Assembly (NCBI GenBank): GCA_029948255.1 | Contig: JALIZF010001809.1 | Coordinates: forward strand, 744,001-808,000 | Length of the DNA stretch: 64,000 nucleotides | Source of the DNA: Telmatactis stephensoni | Lineage: Eukaryota > Cnidaria > Anthozoa > Actiniaria > Isophelliidae | Direction of reading: 5' to 3' | Translations under genes and position numbers: made by a program | In this document: piece after piece, positions 21,000 through 32,377 of the stretch | Position numbering within the stretch: position 1 is the stretch's first letter | Layout: each line of letters opens with the position of its first letter | The notes under the pieces: model-generated | Seen by the model: only the letters and a program-made list of their open reading frames with translations | What the model was told of the DNA's origin: nothing | Databases searched by the model: none

Positions 21000-21850
21000 G
21001 GATTGGCCAGGGCTTAATTGTAACATTGCCAATTTAATGGACAGAGGCATTCTAACAGTGGGAGATGTGTGGGACCAAATAAGTGGTCCTAAATGGGAGG
21101 AAATGAAATCTAAAGGGTGGCGAGATTATGAATACCTTGTATGGAGAGGGATTATTAACGCTCTACCATCTAAATGGAAAGCAAAATTAAAATGTGCCTT
21201 AAGGAAGACGGACCCGCCTGTGGAGACTAGAAAAAATTGCATTGAATTAAATGGTAAACTTACCCACGTTTCTAAAATGAAAACTAAGAAAATATATAAT
21301 GAAGAAGTTAAGCGGAATTTCAGAGCACCCACGTCCCAAAAAGTATTGCAAAAAAGTTAGGAAACCCGGACATTGAGTGGTCAAGTATCTATTCTAATGT
21401 CTACAAAACAACGAATGATAACAAATTACGAATCTTCCAGTACAAAATTCTAAACAATTGTTTTTTTGAATATGAAGCTTTTTAAATTTAAAAGGTTGGA
21501 CCATGTCACCAAATTGTTCTTTTTGTAAATGTCGTATTGAAACTTTAGAGAATTTCTATTGAATGCCGTTTTTCAAAAACCTTTTATATTGCTGTTAAGA
21601 TTTGGCTGAGTAAAGAGCATATTGGCTTAACAGAACTTAACTTGGAAAACATAATTTTAGGAGCGTAAGATAATGCATTGGAAAATTTTCTTTTTTTGAT
21701 GTACAAATACATCCTTTATAAAGCAAGAGTTAAATACCAAAGCCCAACATTAAATCAGTATCAGAAATAAGCTCATTGAATATGAAAAGTTAGAATACAT
21801 AATAGCTGTAAAAAAAATAAAATGTTAATATTTTATTTGAAAAAATATGA
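21000..21850 (+). pseudogene. Decayed 3' end of an L1-like LINE (non-LTR retrotransposon)
   Basis: The reading frame opens with MDRGILTVGDVWD and GWRDYEYLVWRGIINALPSK, the style of the C-terminal region of L1/Tx1-like reverse transcriptases, then KKIYNEEV and a stop at 21360. The homology goes on in another frame from about 21357 (NPDIEWSSIYSNVYKT, LRIFQYKILNN). It then reaches a short zinc-knuckle-like stretch near 21505 (SPNCSFCK...ETLENFY) and a degenerate tail near 21700 (LMYKYILYKARVKYQSPT). Frameshifts and stops throughout show it is dead and 5'-truncated. The catalytic reverse transcriptase core is absent. Confidence 0.65.
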
Positions 21851-22015
21851 GAATATTAGACATATTATTCAAATGAAATAAGTGGATGGAAGAAAAAGTA
21901 AAAAAAAAAGAAAAGAAGTAAAAAAATATAGATATATGAACTTTAAGTATAAAAGCTGTTACCTTCCTCTTTTCCTCTTTCTGAGTGTGTTATTCTAAAA
22001 CTTGTAAATATATAT

Positions 22016-23120
22016 GTATATATCAAGAGAGCATAAATAAGAGAGGGAAACTTGTTAATGGGGCGCGCGCCGTGATGATTCCCATCTGTGCTATTTTTAG
22101 TAACTGGATGCAGTTTAATTTTCGTCTTACCCTACTCCCATGCGTCATAATTTGAACGAGTGGAATTTGGCGATTTGAGTTTCATAAAATCACACAATCG
22201 ATATCAAATTTATTCCAAATTCCACAAAAATGCCATAGGATATCCTATTAGTAACATACATAAAAAAATTATATAAAAAAAAAGAGTTTTTCTCATCTAA
22301 ATGAGCGAAAATTTTTGAATAAATCTAAGCGCGCGCTCGATGACGTGTGATGCGTCAGTAGCGCGCGCATTTCCGCTAAAATTTCTTTCAAAAACACACA
22401 GGACCCCCTAATTATTCATAAACTTTAAAATAAATGTAGTAGTAAAAGGAAAAGAATTTAAATCGTTTTGGTGTTTTTTATTTGCGCGCGCGCATATACG
22501 GAATATTCTTTTTGGGCTTCCTGTGATGCTTCACCGTGCGCAAGCTTCGTGGGTATCCTGTGTAAGCTTCCTGTGACAGGAAATGTTGTAAGGCGCCTAA
22601 CAAGCTAGCCATGAACCGTTAATGTCTTTATGTGCGCCATTTGCCTTGACAACACTAATATAAAAACTTCAAGCACGCGCTCTTTCCACAGGAAGCCCAA
22701 GTAGAATATCACACCTGCGCGCGCAAATAACAAGACTAAACAAAGACGATTATTACCTTTATTTAAAAAAATTCTGTTTAATTATGGGGCCCTGTGAAAA
22801 CACAACAAAATCCTCAACGTTTTTGCCTTTTTTCTCATCAAAATCGTTCCTTTGTAATCAGAAAGTACACACTTTTGATGGTAGATAATATGAACAAGAG
22901 CAGAACTGAGATAACCTTGTTTTTAATGCTGTTTTTGAAAACTCAAATCTGCACTAAACGGTTCTCTAGGTCCGGAAGTGTCAAATTATGACGCACGGGA
23001 GTAGGGTAAGACGAAAATTAAACTGCATCCGGTTACTAAAAATAGCACAGATGAGAATCATCACGGCGCGTGCCCCATTATCAAGTTTCCCTCTCTTATT
23101 TATGCTCTCTTGATATATAT
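22016..23120. mobile_element. 1.1-kb foldback element with CpG-rich arms
   Basis: The ends are TATATCAAGAGAGCATAAAT and its inverse near 23095-23120. Long matching arms run inward (GAGAGGGAAACTTG, the GCGCGC block, CTATTTTTAGTAAC, CTACTCCCATGCGTCATAATT), about 130 bases per side. A second stem lies inside, around 22480-22530 against 22680-22730 (TTTGCGCGCG, GGGCTTCCTGTG). No transposase is seen. The CTATTTTTAGTAAC word also occurs in the CAAGAGACC MITEs, hinting at common ancestry. Confidence 0.75.
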
Positions 23121-24330
23121 AATAGTTTCTGTTTTTATTGTAATTTGTAATTGTGTAACTGTTAGTCAATAAAAATGCAGTTATATATATATATATATAA
23201 ACATCACAGACATCTTGGGTCCCCGAGGATTGTATTTTCTAAACAATTAACCCCCTCCCAAAACAAAAAAACAGAAACCAAGCAACAAATAAAACAAACA
23301 CGGATGTTGGTATAAATGACATTTACCCATAAGAAAAGTTAATTGTTAATAAGTTAAACTGAGAAAGTCGTGTGCAGTACTCGCTGATGAACTGCAGCTG
23401 TTTTGCACACAAAACCAACATTTACGGAAAAGATCCTGACAGCTGACTGAAAAATTCATTTCACAAACGTTTCACTGGAACGATGGCTATTGATGATGCT
23501 TGATCAATTGCGTCACAGCAGTAAAAGTGGAAATTATTACATGTTTCTACAGTATTTTTGCGAAATATTGTATTTATCATCACATTGAAGATACCATTTT
23601 TTAGAAATGAAGAAAAATAGATATTTCATAGATAATGATATAACCTAAGAAATTTCTGCAATCTGATTGGCTAAGAGGAGTTAATTTTGAAATATCACAT
23701 GTGATAATGTAGTTTCCATGGCAACTGTTTCCTTTCTTTGCCAAAAGGCTAAAAGAAATACTCTTCTGATGTTCGGAAGTTCGATACATTCTACCAGAGT
23801 TATTATATGTATCTTAGATTCACCTTCATCTACACGCCTTCTATATCTTCTTCTTCTTCTTCTTTTTATATTTAACAATTGTTCTCTGAACTGGAGGTGA
23901 AGAGCGGCAAATATTCCTAAATAATAATAATAATAATAAAATGACTTATCATATACTTACTTCGATATCAACACAATAGAGCGCGCAAATATAGAGGGTA
24001 TCGGCCATTGATATCATTCACATGTGATGATATCAAAAACAACCAATCAGAGCGCAGGATTTCGATATCATCACATGTGATGATATCAGGTTGATTTTCC
24101 CGCCATTCAAGTTACTATAGTATTGCCAACATGGCAGAACAAAGAGAAACCAAAAATAATACTTTAGCTCATTTGTAGCATGTAATTAAAGTATAAGCCT
24201 TGTGATATTTCAGTAAAACTTCAGTTCCAAAACGGCCGAGTTGACATTTTTATTTCGTTCTTTGGTGCACTATTTGTTGTATGTTCAGCTCTTTTTCTTA
24301 AAATCTCAGTAATTATATGATAAAAAGAAA
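23121..24330. other. Intergenic DNA with two 24-base palindromes
   Basis: No supported gene. There is a short (TA)n run near 23181-23199. Two copies of the self-complementary sequence GATATCATYCACATGTGATG(ATATC) lie at 24010-24034 and 24064-24087, about 30 bases apart, around a CCAATCAGAGCGC word often found in coral MITEs. They may be the inner part of a further degraded element. Confidence 0.4.
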
Positions 24331-24463
24331 ATTACACGGCGGCTTGAAGATATGGAGTTTATCCTCTCGTGAAAAGAAATATTTCACTCGTTCGCTGCGC
24401 TCACTCGTGAAATATTTCTTTCCACTCGAAGATAAACTCCATATCTTCGCGCCACCGTGTAAT
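24331..24463. mobile_element. Palindromic MITE (ATTACACGG ends)
   Basis: The left end ATTACACGGCGGCTTGAAGA and the right end TCTTCGCGCCACCGTGTAAT are inverted. The inner arms (TATGGAGTTTATC, GAAATATTTC) match almost fully around a short GC-rich loop. No coding potential. Confidence 0.8.
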
Positions 24464-24555
24464 ATCCTCTATTTATATAGCGCCAAAATCCTAAAGTTCA
24501 GTGGCGCTGTGTTATATAAATTACAATTTACAGAAAACTAAAGAAGGTAGACAAA

Positions 24556-24595
24556 TGGAAGATATGATATACATTGACGTATATCAGATCTTCCA
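24556..24595. repeat. Short hairpin palindrome
   Basis: GGAAGATATGATATAC...GTATATCAGATCTTCC forms an imperfect hairpin about 40 bases long. No second copy was seen. Confidence 0.5.
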
Positions 24596-27211
24596 TTTCT
24601 ATATGATGTCTATAGATGTGTATATAAAAAATTTAAATATAGTTAGAATTCAATTTTCTTGTTCATGACCTTCAGTAGAGTGTTAATACTAAAATAAATA
24701 TGTCTTCAATTGTTTTTTTAAATTTTACAAAATTGTTCTCAGCTCTCAATTCATCGGGCAGACTGTTATTCACCTGTTTTACCAACTCCACAACCCAACA
24801 CTCAGGATTCATAAAACTACATTATTTTTAGAAATGTCAACTTATTTTTGAAATCATAACAAAGCGTAACAAAGCGTGACAAAGCGTGACAAAGCGCGCG
24901 AAAGTTTATAAGCCTCGTTTGCAGACTCTCAAGGAACACGCGCGTTTGGTCTCTACAAATACTGTCAGTAGCTGCAGTCTACCTACCTATTTTTAATAGC
25001 ATGTTTCTTAGTACTTTTAAACGCCTTCTTGAATAGATGACAACTTTAATCCTTGCAAACAAGTGTTCAAGAAGGAAAGGCGAATTGGATCGATCAGAAA
25101 CACGGGATTCGATGAACCGTTTTTCGCGAGAGATCGACTGTCACTAATCTACAGCTGCTCTTTCAAGGTTGCTTCAACTCTTACCTAAAAATGTTGTGTT
25201 TGGTGGACACACTTTATAGTTCAGGCTTTTTAAGGTCCTTTGGAGACATCTCAAGATGATTGTTTGCCTCAGTAAATTCTGGAAATCTAGATCTTGTGTT
25301 TAATATGGACAAAACTAGCTGAAAAGTGCTGAGTCAATCGGCTAAGGTAAGCCAATTATTATAAAATTGATTCCGTCTTTTTTTCGTATAAATGTTCTCT
25401 AAATTATCAAGATCGATGTTCTAGTTACCTTCCATTTCTAAATCCATGATGCTAAAAAAACTATTTAGGGAATGAAAAAGCCGAGTAAATTTTAAAATCA
25501 GAAAATTTGCAAAATCTTTGAATGACTTGACATGACAACATGTGCAGCCTGTTTCTCCCGCTCTCTCAGTATACTTCAAATACTCTTCAAACCGGACAAA
25601 AATTCGAAACTTTCTTTAGTTTTAGAAGACTGTTATGATTTTGTATTGTTTTTTGTATTTTTTTCTTCGTTAAAAGAGACCATTAAATTTTGTTGAAAAG
25701 CTCTATATCCCGAGTTTGGGAAGTAGATATAGTCTCTTATTCCGAGATAGCGAGCCAATAGAATCGCTCGATATTACGAGGTTGTGGAGTTGGTATATAC
25801 TAAATATATATATTCTATACGTGCTGGCCCCAGTGAGTCTAATCTGTCTAATGTGGCGGCCGTACATTTTTCGCAAATCATCTGTTCAATTTTTGAAGAA
25901 AAATTAACTATTAAAGGAAACATGAAGATAATAGAAAGTTTGCCAAGAAAAACTCATTTGTTAATCTAATTCACGAGTTATATACGCCATTGACGGTTTA
26001 ATTGTTACCGTTACAACAATCAAACTAAACAACAGCAGGAGCCCATTAGTAATGGGCTCCTGACAACAGTAACTAAATAATTATAAACAGCTAAAATTAA
26101 GCTTCCATCGCCAGCAACAGACTAGAACTACCATACCCATTGCAAATGTAAAACCGTAACATTAATTTTTATTAGCATTGCCAACAACAATGATATAACA
26201 ACATCATTTAAAAAGATACCTTGTGCTACCATCACCTTGCAATTACCCCAGTCATTGTATTGTAAACAGCGAGCAACGACTACAGCCACTGAAATAACGG
26301 GGGCGGATTTAGAGGGTGCACCCAATCCTGAGACGACTTTGGGACCTTTTCTTTCGATAATCTTTTCTAAAATGTGGTCTGAATCCTCTGGACAGTTTCC
26401 GATCAATACTGCACCCCTTTCTTAATGATAATCCTGGATTCACCCCTGAATAATAACAGCAATATTACTATTTCTATGAGCTAGTACTAGTCTCCTGCCG
26501 TTGCCATTTACAACAACAATAGCAACAGCAAAAATGATAAATAGTATCTAGTACCTTAACTATTGCCACTACCACCACCATCATGTAACAGCCTGTTAAC
26601 ACTACTTTACAACCAACACAAAGAAGATTAACACTACATGCAATAGTTGAAAGTACATCTCAACGTTACTGCAACAACTACAAAAATCAACGTGAGTTGA
26701 GCGATGCATGCAAAATATTATTATATGTAGAGTGTGTGTGCCAGCACAAAATTAGCCACTACGTGGATCTGCTGTAGAAGATTTTTTATTTATTATTTAT
26801 TTATTTACTTTACTGATTTTAATACAACAAATTACTACAATAGTGGTCTCCTGTGTATAGTCGCAGTTTGTGTCGTTACGCAACGCTTCACGCGACAAGG
26901 AGACTACTCCAATAATAGACAACAACTAGTTTTCGGATAACATTTATAGATTACCATCACCATTGCTGTGTGCTCTTACGACAATAAGAACACCTCACCA
27001 TTATCACCACCATAGAATCACCAAAGAACATAAAGCAGCAAAATCATCTGATTACAAACGACATGTATTTACGTTTATATAATAATTGGCATATTACGCG
27101 CGCTCTGATTGGTCGAACAACCATGTGTGATTAGAGTACACACACATAGATGGTGTCATCGAATCTTATGCATCGAATCTTGGTTGGAATGTTTCGATAA
27201 ATATTATATAA
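24596..27211. other. Intergenic region, partly low-complexity CAA/ACC-rich
   Basis: No supported gene. From about 25990 to 27060 the sequence is rich in degenerate CAA, ACC and ATC triplets (ACAACAATAGC, CCACTACCACCACCATCAT), consistent with an old decayed trinucleotide tract. An exact hairpin (CAGGAGCCCATTA and its inverse) lies at 26036-26062. Confidence 0.4.
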
Positions 27212-27389
27212 AACAGATAGATTCCATTTTTCCGTGCGTCTCTCCATACTCTAATCGAATGCACAGAAGACGTCAAAATGTGGTGAGAACAACAGTCACG
27301 CCACGTACTTTTTAGTTCTCACCACATTTTGACGTCATCTGTGCATCGATTAGAGTACAGACGCACGGGAAAATGGAATCTATTTGTTA
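27212..27389. mobile_element. Palindromic MITE in 3' flank of tyrosinase gene
   Basis: The left arm AACAGATAGATTCCATTTTT, then CGTGCGTC, TACTCTAATCGA and GACGTCAAAATGTGGTGAGA, is repeated inverted through 27389, with a loop of about 30 bases. No ORF. Confidence 0.75.
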
Positions 27390-27650
27390 AATAGAGCTGT
27401 TTTCTTATGACTGTGTAAACGGCACAGTCATAGCACCGTGCGGCACAGTAACGGCAAGAATGTCGAATATTGAAAGAATGATCACGGCCCTGACACAGTC
27501 GTGGCAGCTCACGGTCCGTTTCACGAACACTCACACGAAAACAGCTCTTTCGATTACTGCACAAACAACTACACAACAACCACTATAAACAAAAATAATA
27601 TAACTACTGTTGAAGCAGGAAATTCAGTGTGTTTTTTTTATAATCTTTTT

Positions 27651-28724
27651 TTAATCTCCCCGATGATAACATTTGTGGATAGGTACTGGATCCTCTATAC
27701 TCTCGTCAAACTCTTCTCTTAACTCATCCTTGTCAATGGGTTGTTCTTGAATCACCTTAACGCACATTGGCTGCTGGTTTAAATCGATAAAGAGGGACCC
27801 GCTAATATTTGCGCCAGGCATATCGGTATCAACGCCATGAAAATACTGGTGTTTAAACCTATAACCACGTCTTTGCCAGTCACCCCAAAGTTTGTCCAGG
27901 TACCCATGGTGAAACCAAAACTCGGGAGCGTTTGCAGACTCTTCAAAAGACATAACTCCACCGACGGCATTGTGGAAGTCATCATGCATGTATTCTCTCA
28001 CGACTTTTTCAAACTTTTCAAACTTCTCATATGGTAAACTTAATAATCTTTCAACTTTCTCACTCTTTGGTAATTTTTTAGAATAGCATGCGTTAAATTG
28101 TCTTGATAAGCAAAATTTGCTTTTGCCTCTAAGTATAAAGCAGACTGACCAAGAGTTTTTGGAAAACGGACCTGTCCAAACACATTGCTTTTTACCGCGG
28201 CCATTGCCTCCAATACCGTGAGGGCCTGGATGCCAGACGTCCCGGATGTGAGAACATCTCCACAAGGTTCCTTTGCTAACTGCTCGAGTCCAGTCCCAGT
28301 ACGGCACAGTAACACGACAATCGATTTGACGAAGAAAGTTCTCAAATTTTAAAATATACCAGCGATGCCAAGGGAAGAAGTATTTTAACTGGTGGACTTC
28401 TTTAAACCATCTTGGATGGTAGCTTGTCATTTCATCGTAAATTCGTTTATAGGGCTGAACTGTGGATACAGTCTTGAGAACATGGATGTACAAACGACGT
28501 TCTTCTAGCGACATGGAGGGAAAGTCTTTTCTTACACGATAACAATTCACCATACGACCATTAGAACACTGGCACCTTCGTCGACATTCATCGTATACAA
28601 TGCCTTTGACACAGGATCTGTCAAACCCTGGTGAAAAATAACCAATATGCAAAGAACACATAATTATACTAGTATGACTGAGGTAAAAATAAATAAAAAT
28701 GAATAACTTCATTTCAGTGTCCAT
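27651..28724 (-). CDS. Secreted tyrosinase-like copper oxidase (357 aa)
   Basis: Type-3 copper enzyme of the tyrosinase family, which oxidises phenols or catechols. Animal relatives act in melanisation and in cross-linking of secreted matrices. The first 30 residues are hydrophobic (start at Met1 or Met5), consistent with secretion. A short Cys-rich segment follows (C38, C47, C51, C53, C61). CuA ligands are plausibly H103, H111 and H120 within FFPWHRWYI. CuB ligands are H247 and H251 (HDDFHNAVGG) and H272/H273 (FWFHHGYLDKLW). PYWDW at 141-145 is typical of the family. The C-terminal domain is short. An acceptor-like CACCAG sits just before codon 34, so the real first exon might lie upstream and the first 33 codons could be intron; I favour the single exon because those codons read as a signal peptide. 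A palindromic MITE lies about 260 bases downstream. Confidence 0.85.
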   Translation of the reverse strand: MDTEMKLFIFIYFYLSHTSIIMCSLHIGYFSPGFDRSCVKGIVYDECRRRCQCSNGRMVNCYRVRKDFPSMSLEERRLYIHVLKTVSTVQPYKRIYDEMTSYHPRWFKEVHQLKYFFPWHRWYILKFENFLRQIDCRVTVPYWDWTRAVSKGTLWRCSHIRDVWHPGPHGIGGNGRGKKQCVWTGPFSKNSWSVCFILRGKSKFCLSRQFNACYSKKLPKSEKVERLLSLPYEKFEKFEKVVREYMHDDFHNAVGGVMSFEESANAPEFWFHHGYLDKLWGDWQRRGYRFKHQYFHGVDTDMPGANISGSLFIDLNQQPMCVKVIQEQPIDKDELREEFDESIEDPVPIHKCYHRGD

Positions 28725-28997
28725 TCACACTAGTCCTATACCACTACCAGGCCTGTCGCTTGCGGTGGTTCGAAGGTAAGAACGAACGTATCCCCCTCGA
28801 TCCCTTCCCACAGAGCCGCTTAGCTTAGGTACAATTACTAGTATTTTCCCTTATGAAGCTACATTCATATGCATTTCTCTCTAAATGAACCTTTGGTGAA
28901 TGCTGGTGAATCATGGTTTTATCAAAACCCGACCTTCAGCGACGTTTATTTAAACGATTTCTTAGTTCTATCAAATCATTACATACATACGGGTTAC
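28725..28997. other. Short 5' flank of the tyrosinase gene
   Basis: The likely promoter interval of the minus-strand tyrosinase gene, squeezed between it and a foldback element at 28998. No TATA box stands out. Confidence 0.3.
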
Positions 28998-29376
28998 CAT
29001 TGCCGGATTTCATATTGTGAGAGCCTGGGTACGAGTCCCTGAATATATTCGGAAAGAGCATATCAAGCTTAACAATATTCTAAAGTTTGGTGTTAATCGG
29101 TTTAATATTGAACGAGTAACAGCCATTCAAAAAACAAAAAAATTACAAAGAAATGTATGGAATCCGGACTGTCATTTGTCCGGTTTCCCATACATTTCTT
29201 TGTAATTTTTTCTCTTTTTGAGTGGCTGTATCCCGCTCAATATTAAACTGATTAACACCAAACTTTAGAATATTGTTAAGCTTGATATGCTCTTTCCGAA
29301 TATGTGAATTTTGTGTTGATTAGCGCAGTATTCAGGGACTCGTACCCAGGCTCTCACGATATGAAATCCGGCAATG
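28998..29376. mobile_element. Long palindromic MITE (379 bp)
   Basis: The left end CATTGCCGGATTTCATATTG and the right end TATGAAATCCGGCAATG are inverted. The arms run for about 175 bases each (GGGTACGAGTCCCTGAATAT, GAAAGAGCATATCAAGCTTA, AAATTACAAAGAAATGTATG), meeting at a very short loop. The right arm carries one insertion of about 25 bases near 29308-29330. Confidence 0.85.
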
Positions 29377-31530
29377 ACATGCGCACGCACCGCCGCGAAT
29401 CAGTGCATGTGTTTGCAGTGAATTGGTCGGAAGGAAGAGAAGTTGCTCCGTATATATTCAAAGATGTTTTCTTTTGCAAAATTTAAAGAAAGGTAAGGAA
29501 AAAGTTTGCTTATTTGCTAGATTTTTCATGGACGTGTCCTGTTTGTAGACTATGAACTCAAATTCCATCGGTTCAACCGTGGAATAGCGATTGTACCCGC
29601 GGTCGTAGTCGCTCAGCTCACTTTCGAGTACGATCTACCGAAACTTATAGCTTGGGACGTGTCCCGGCTAAATATAAAACAACTTTTACCATTTATAGTT
29701 GTCGTTCAGAGCAAAACATAAAGACTTATAAGCTTATAACTCTGTTGAAAGCACATCTTGTACATATATGATCGGAAATCATGTAACTGCCTTGCACCCA
29801 CGGTCTTTCGACTATAATTGTAATTGAAAATAAAATCATACTAAAATAGCTTGAAATAAAGCTCTACGGCAAAAAGGTTTAGGCCGTAGTTATTACAAAA
29901 ACTCGTTATGATAATGTGGTTCAAGTTAACAAGTCTCTATATGGAATTGCATATTTAGGGTATTGCAGAACAAATGCATATAATATTATGGCAGTAAAAA
30001 GAAAGGAAGAAAGAAGCCGACAAATATTCGGTGCTAAAGGAGGTATAAGATATATGATTTCCTCCTTGAAAACTAATAAATAAATTCGGTTGTACTCGGG
30101 TTATTTTAAGAAACCAATTCATATGCATATTTGAAGTGAATGGACACAAATTCACCAAACCTACGAGGTGTTAAGTGACGGCGCTATAAATACCATTGTC
30201 AATGGAGTACAAATTAATACTTTGATGCAAAGTAAATAAATGAGCACCGTCAATGTCTGAGTGACTGGGGGTGATTTATTTAACCCCGAGGGAAAGATTG
30301 CGTTTGTTGTATTAGTTTGCCTTTAAGGATGTTTTTCTTACAATACTTTTAACGTGGAAATATTGGTCAAAACCTCTTAATTAGATCCTTGTCAGCAACT
30401 TTGAGAGAGCCTTGACGCCCTTAACAACCAAACATGTTCATCAATTTATTTTCTAATGATTACTTATGAGTGGAAACTTTTGAATCAAAGTAATATATTA
30501 CCGTATAAGGACATGGCCGTGTTGACCTGGCCACAGAAAAAAGAATTTGCTTCACTCCTAGCTATAGCACAGGCCCAGTTGCGCGACCACGCCCAACCAA
30601 AATATGACTAATAGCATGCATTAGAGCCACCTTGAATTTTACCTTTATTCAGTTATTTTTTTCCCCGTTGATTAATTAAAAAAAATCAATTAATTAATAT
30701 TAATAAACTTTATTAGGTCTCCAGATTAATTCATTCATCACTTGTTAAATTCGTCTGATAACATTGGTATTGATTTGCATTGATATTCCTTGAATTCTAA
30801 TGTCTACACCTAAGAGTAATTTTCTTTGTGAGATTATAAATTAAATGGAACACTTTGGATTTTGGACACAAAGATCTCTGTTTGACTATCATCAAACTTC
30901 AACCTACCAGATAAGTCTCGTTTAATTTTTTAACAACTGAAGTATTTTCCACCATTTCTATTTATTCTTTCAGAATAATTTTCTTTTTTCTTTTTCTGTC
31001 TGTCTGTATGTCTGTCTAGCTCTCTCTCTCTTGCTTTCGAGTCCTGCCTGTGTCAACAACTTGTCTTTTTTTTCTGTTTTTAATGGATTCTATTTCTCTT
31101 CTCTATAATTTTTCTTTGCTTAAAATTCTGGTCTTCAATGAAGAAAACTACACAAACTCTTTACATTAGCAGGATACTTTCAAGTATTGCGTAATTTAGA
31201 AAAACAAATTCCCTGAAAAAAAAAGAGTTATCTAAAAAAAATTTCATTCCACTTTCTAAAAGCCAGCTGGACCTCTGATACTTATACTGGTCATTCTGAA
31301 GCATTCCCTAATCCCAGCTAAATTAATATTGTGGAAATCAAACCTCACCTAGCAATATGTTTGCGACGGGCCTGACTATACATTCTATGCACCTGTATGC
31401 ACACAACTCTTAGATCACTAGTTCGTTTTTACTGAAAGAGGAAAACTGCTTCAATTGAGGGTGTTCTTCCGGTTCCTAGGTGGATAACGAAGTGACCATA
31501 AGTCACGTGATTCTACGTCCGAGAACCGAA
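29377..31530. other. Intergenic region without supported genes
   Basis: AT-rich, with TC-rich tracts near 30980-31035 (TCTGTCTGTCTG, CTCTCTCTC). No long inverted repeats or recognisable domains. Confidence 0.35.
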
Positions 31531-32279
31531 TTAAGGTAATTCCGTAGAAATAAAACTAAACATGGAATTCTCATAAAACTTCACACAGTAATAATTTTTG
31601 AGTTGCTTATTCCAAAAATGAAATAAAAAAGGGGGGTCACCGTAGCCGTTTGTGCGCTAGATTGCTTTAAAGTACACCATCTTTTGTGTCTCGAGGGCTC
31701 AAGTTTGGAAAGTCGAAATCGCGTCAAAAATAATTAATTTCTTGAATCTGGGCAGTGTTAGCTAACTAATATGAGCTCATTTTCTCTCTTTGAGCAATAG
31801 CCTAGTATTATGATGCAATAAATTGTTGTAAAAATGCGTTTACTATAAGAAAGAAGGTAAAATTGGTTGACAGTACGTGCCCTTGAAGCAGCGTGAAATC
31901 ATCTTCCGACCGCACGTTTTGGAAAATATCTAAAAAACTAGACATGGAATCTTGACTACAATTATATATATGATAGAAAACCGTATTACCGTTGATTTGC
32001 AAAAATAAAAAGAATAGGTGCCCGTGCTTGTTTCCGCGCTACGACGTGCTAAAGTGTGAAACAAGACACCGTAAACAGCCTGTGACCAAAGAGGACTAAG
32101 GCGAGTAACCACTATATAGCGCCTCTTAGAGCGTGTGTACTGGTAAAAACTTCATAAGACTAAAGCATGTATCATTTTAAGTCAAATATATATCTTTTAC
32201 AATCGAACAAATGAAAATAGGCTGAACTATGCTATGCGCAGTAGAGATGCGCACTGCCAAAACTACGGAATTACCTTAA
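31531..32279. mobile_element. TTAA-terminated non-autonomous DNA transposon (A)
   Basis: TTAAGGTAATTCCGTAG at 31531 is exactly inverted at 32263-32279 (CTACGGAATTACCTTAA). Element length is 749 bp including TTAA at both ends. TTAA is the target duplication of piggyBac and Kolobok elements. The internal ORFs are short and unlike any transposase I know. It sits about 100 bases beyond the 3' end of the vWA gene. Confidence 0.65.
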
Positions 32280-32377
32280 CCCGGAACCACAGAGGTGACA
32301 GACCCACGCACGCTCTCTACGTTCGGCAACCGTTGCTTCCAATTTCCAAAGTTAAAAGAAAAGAAAAAACATTTCCA

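Noticed and set aside
23601..23900. Small ORFs near the CTT-rich run at 23846
   Set aside because: Short, AT-rich and without domain, splice or signal features.
31808..32112. Minus-strand ORFs considered as further vWA exons
   Set aside because: They lie inside the TTAA-ended transposon at 31531-32279 and lack vWA features.
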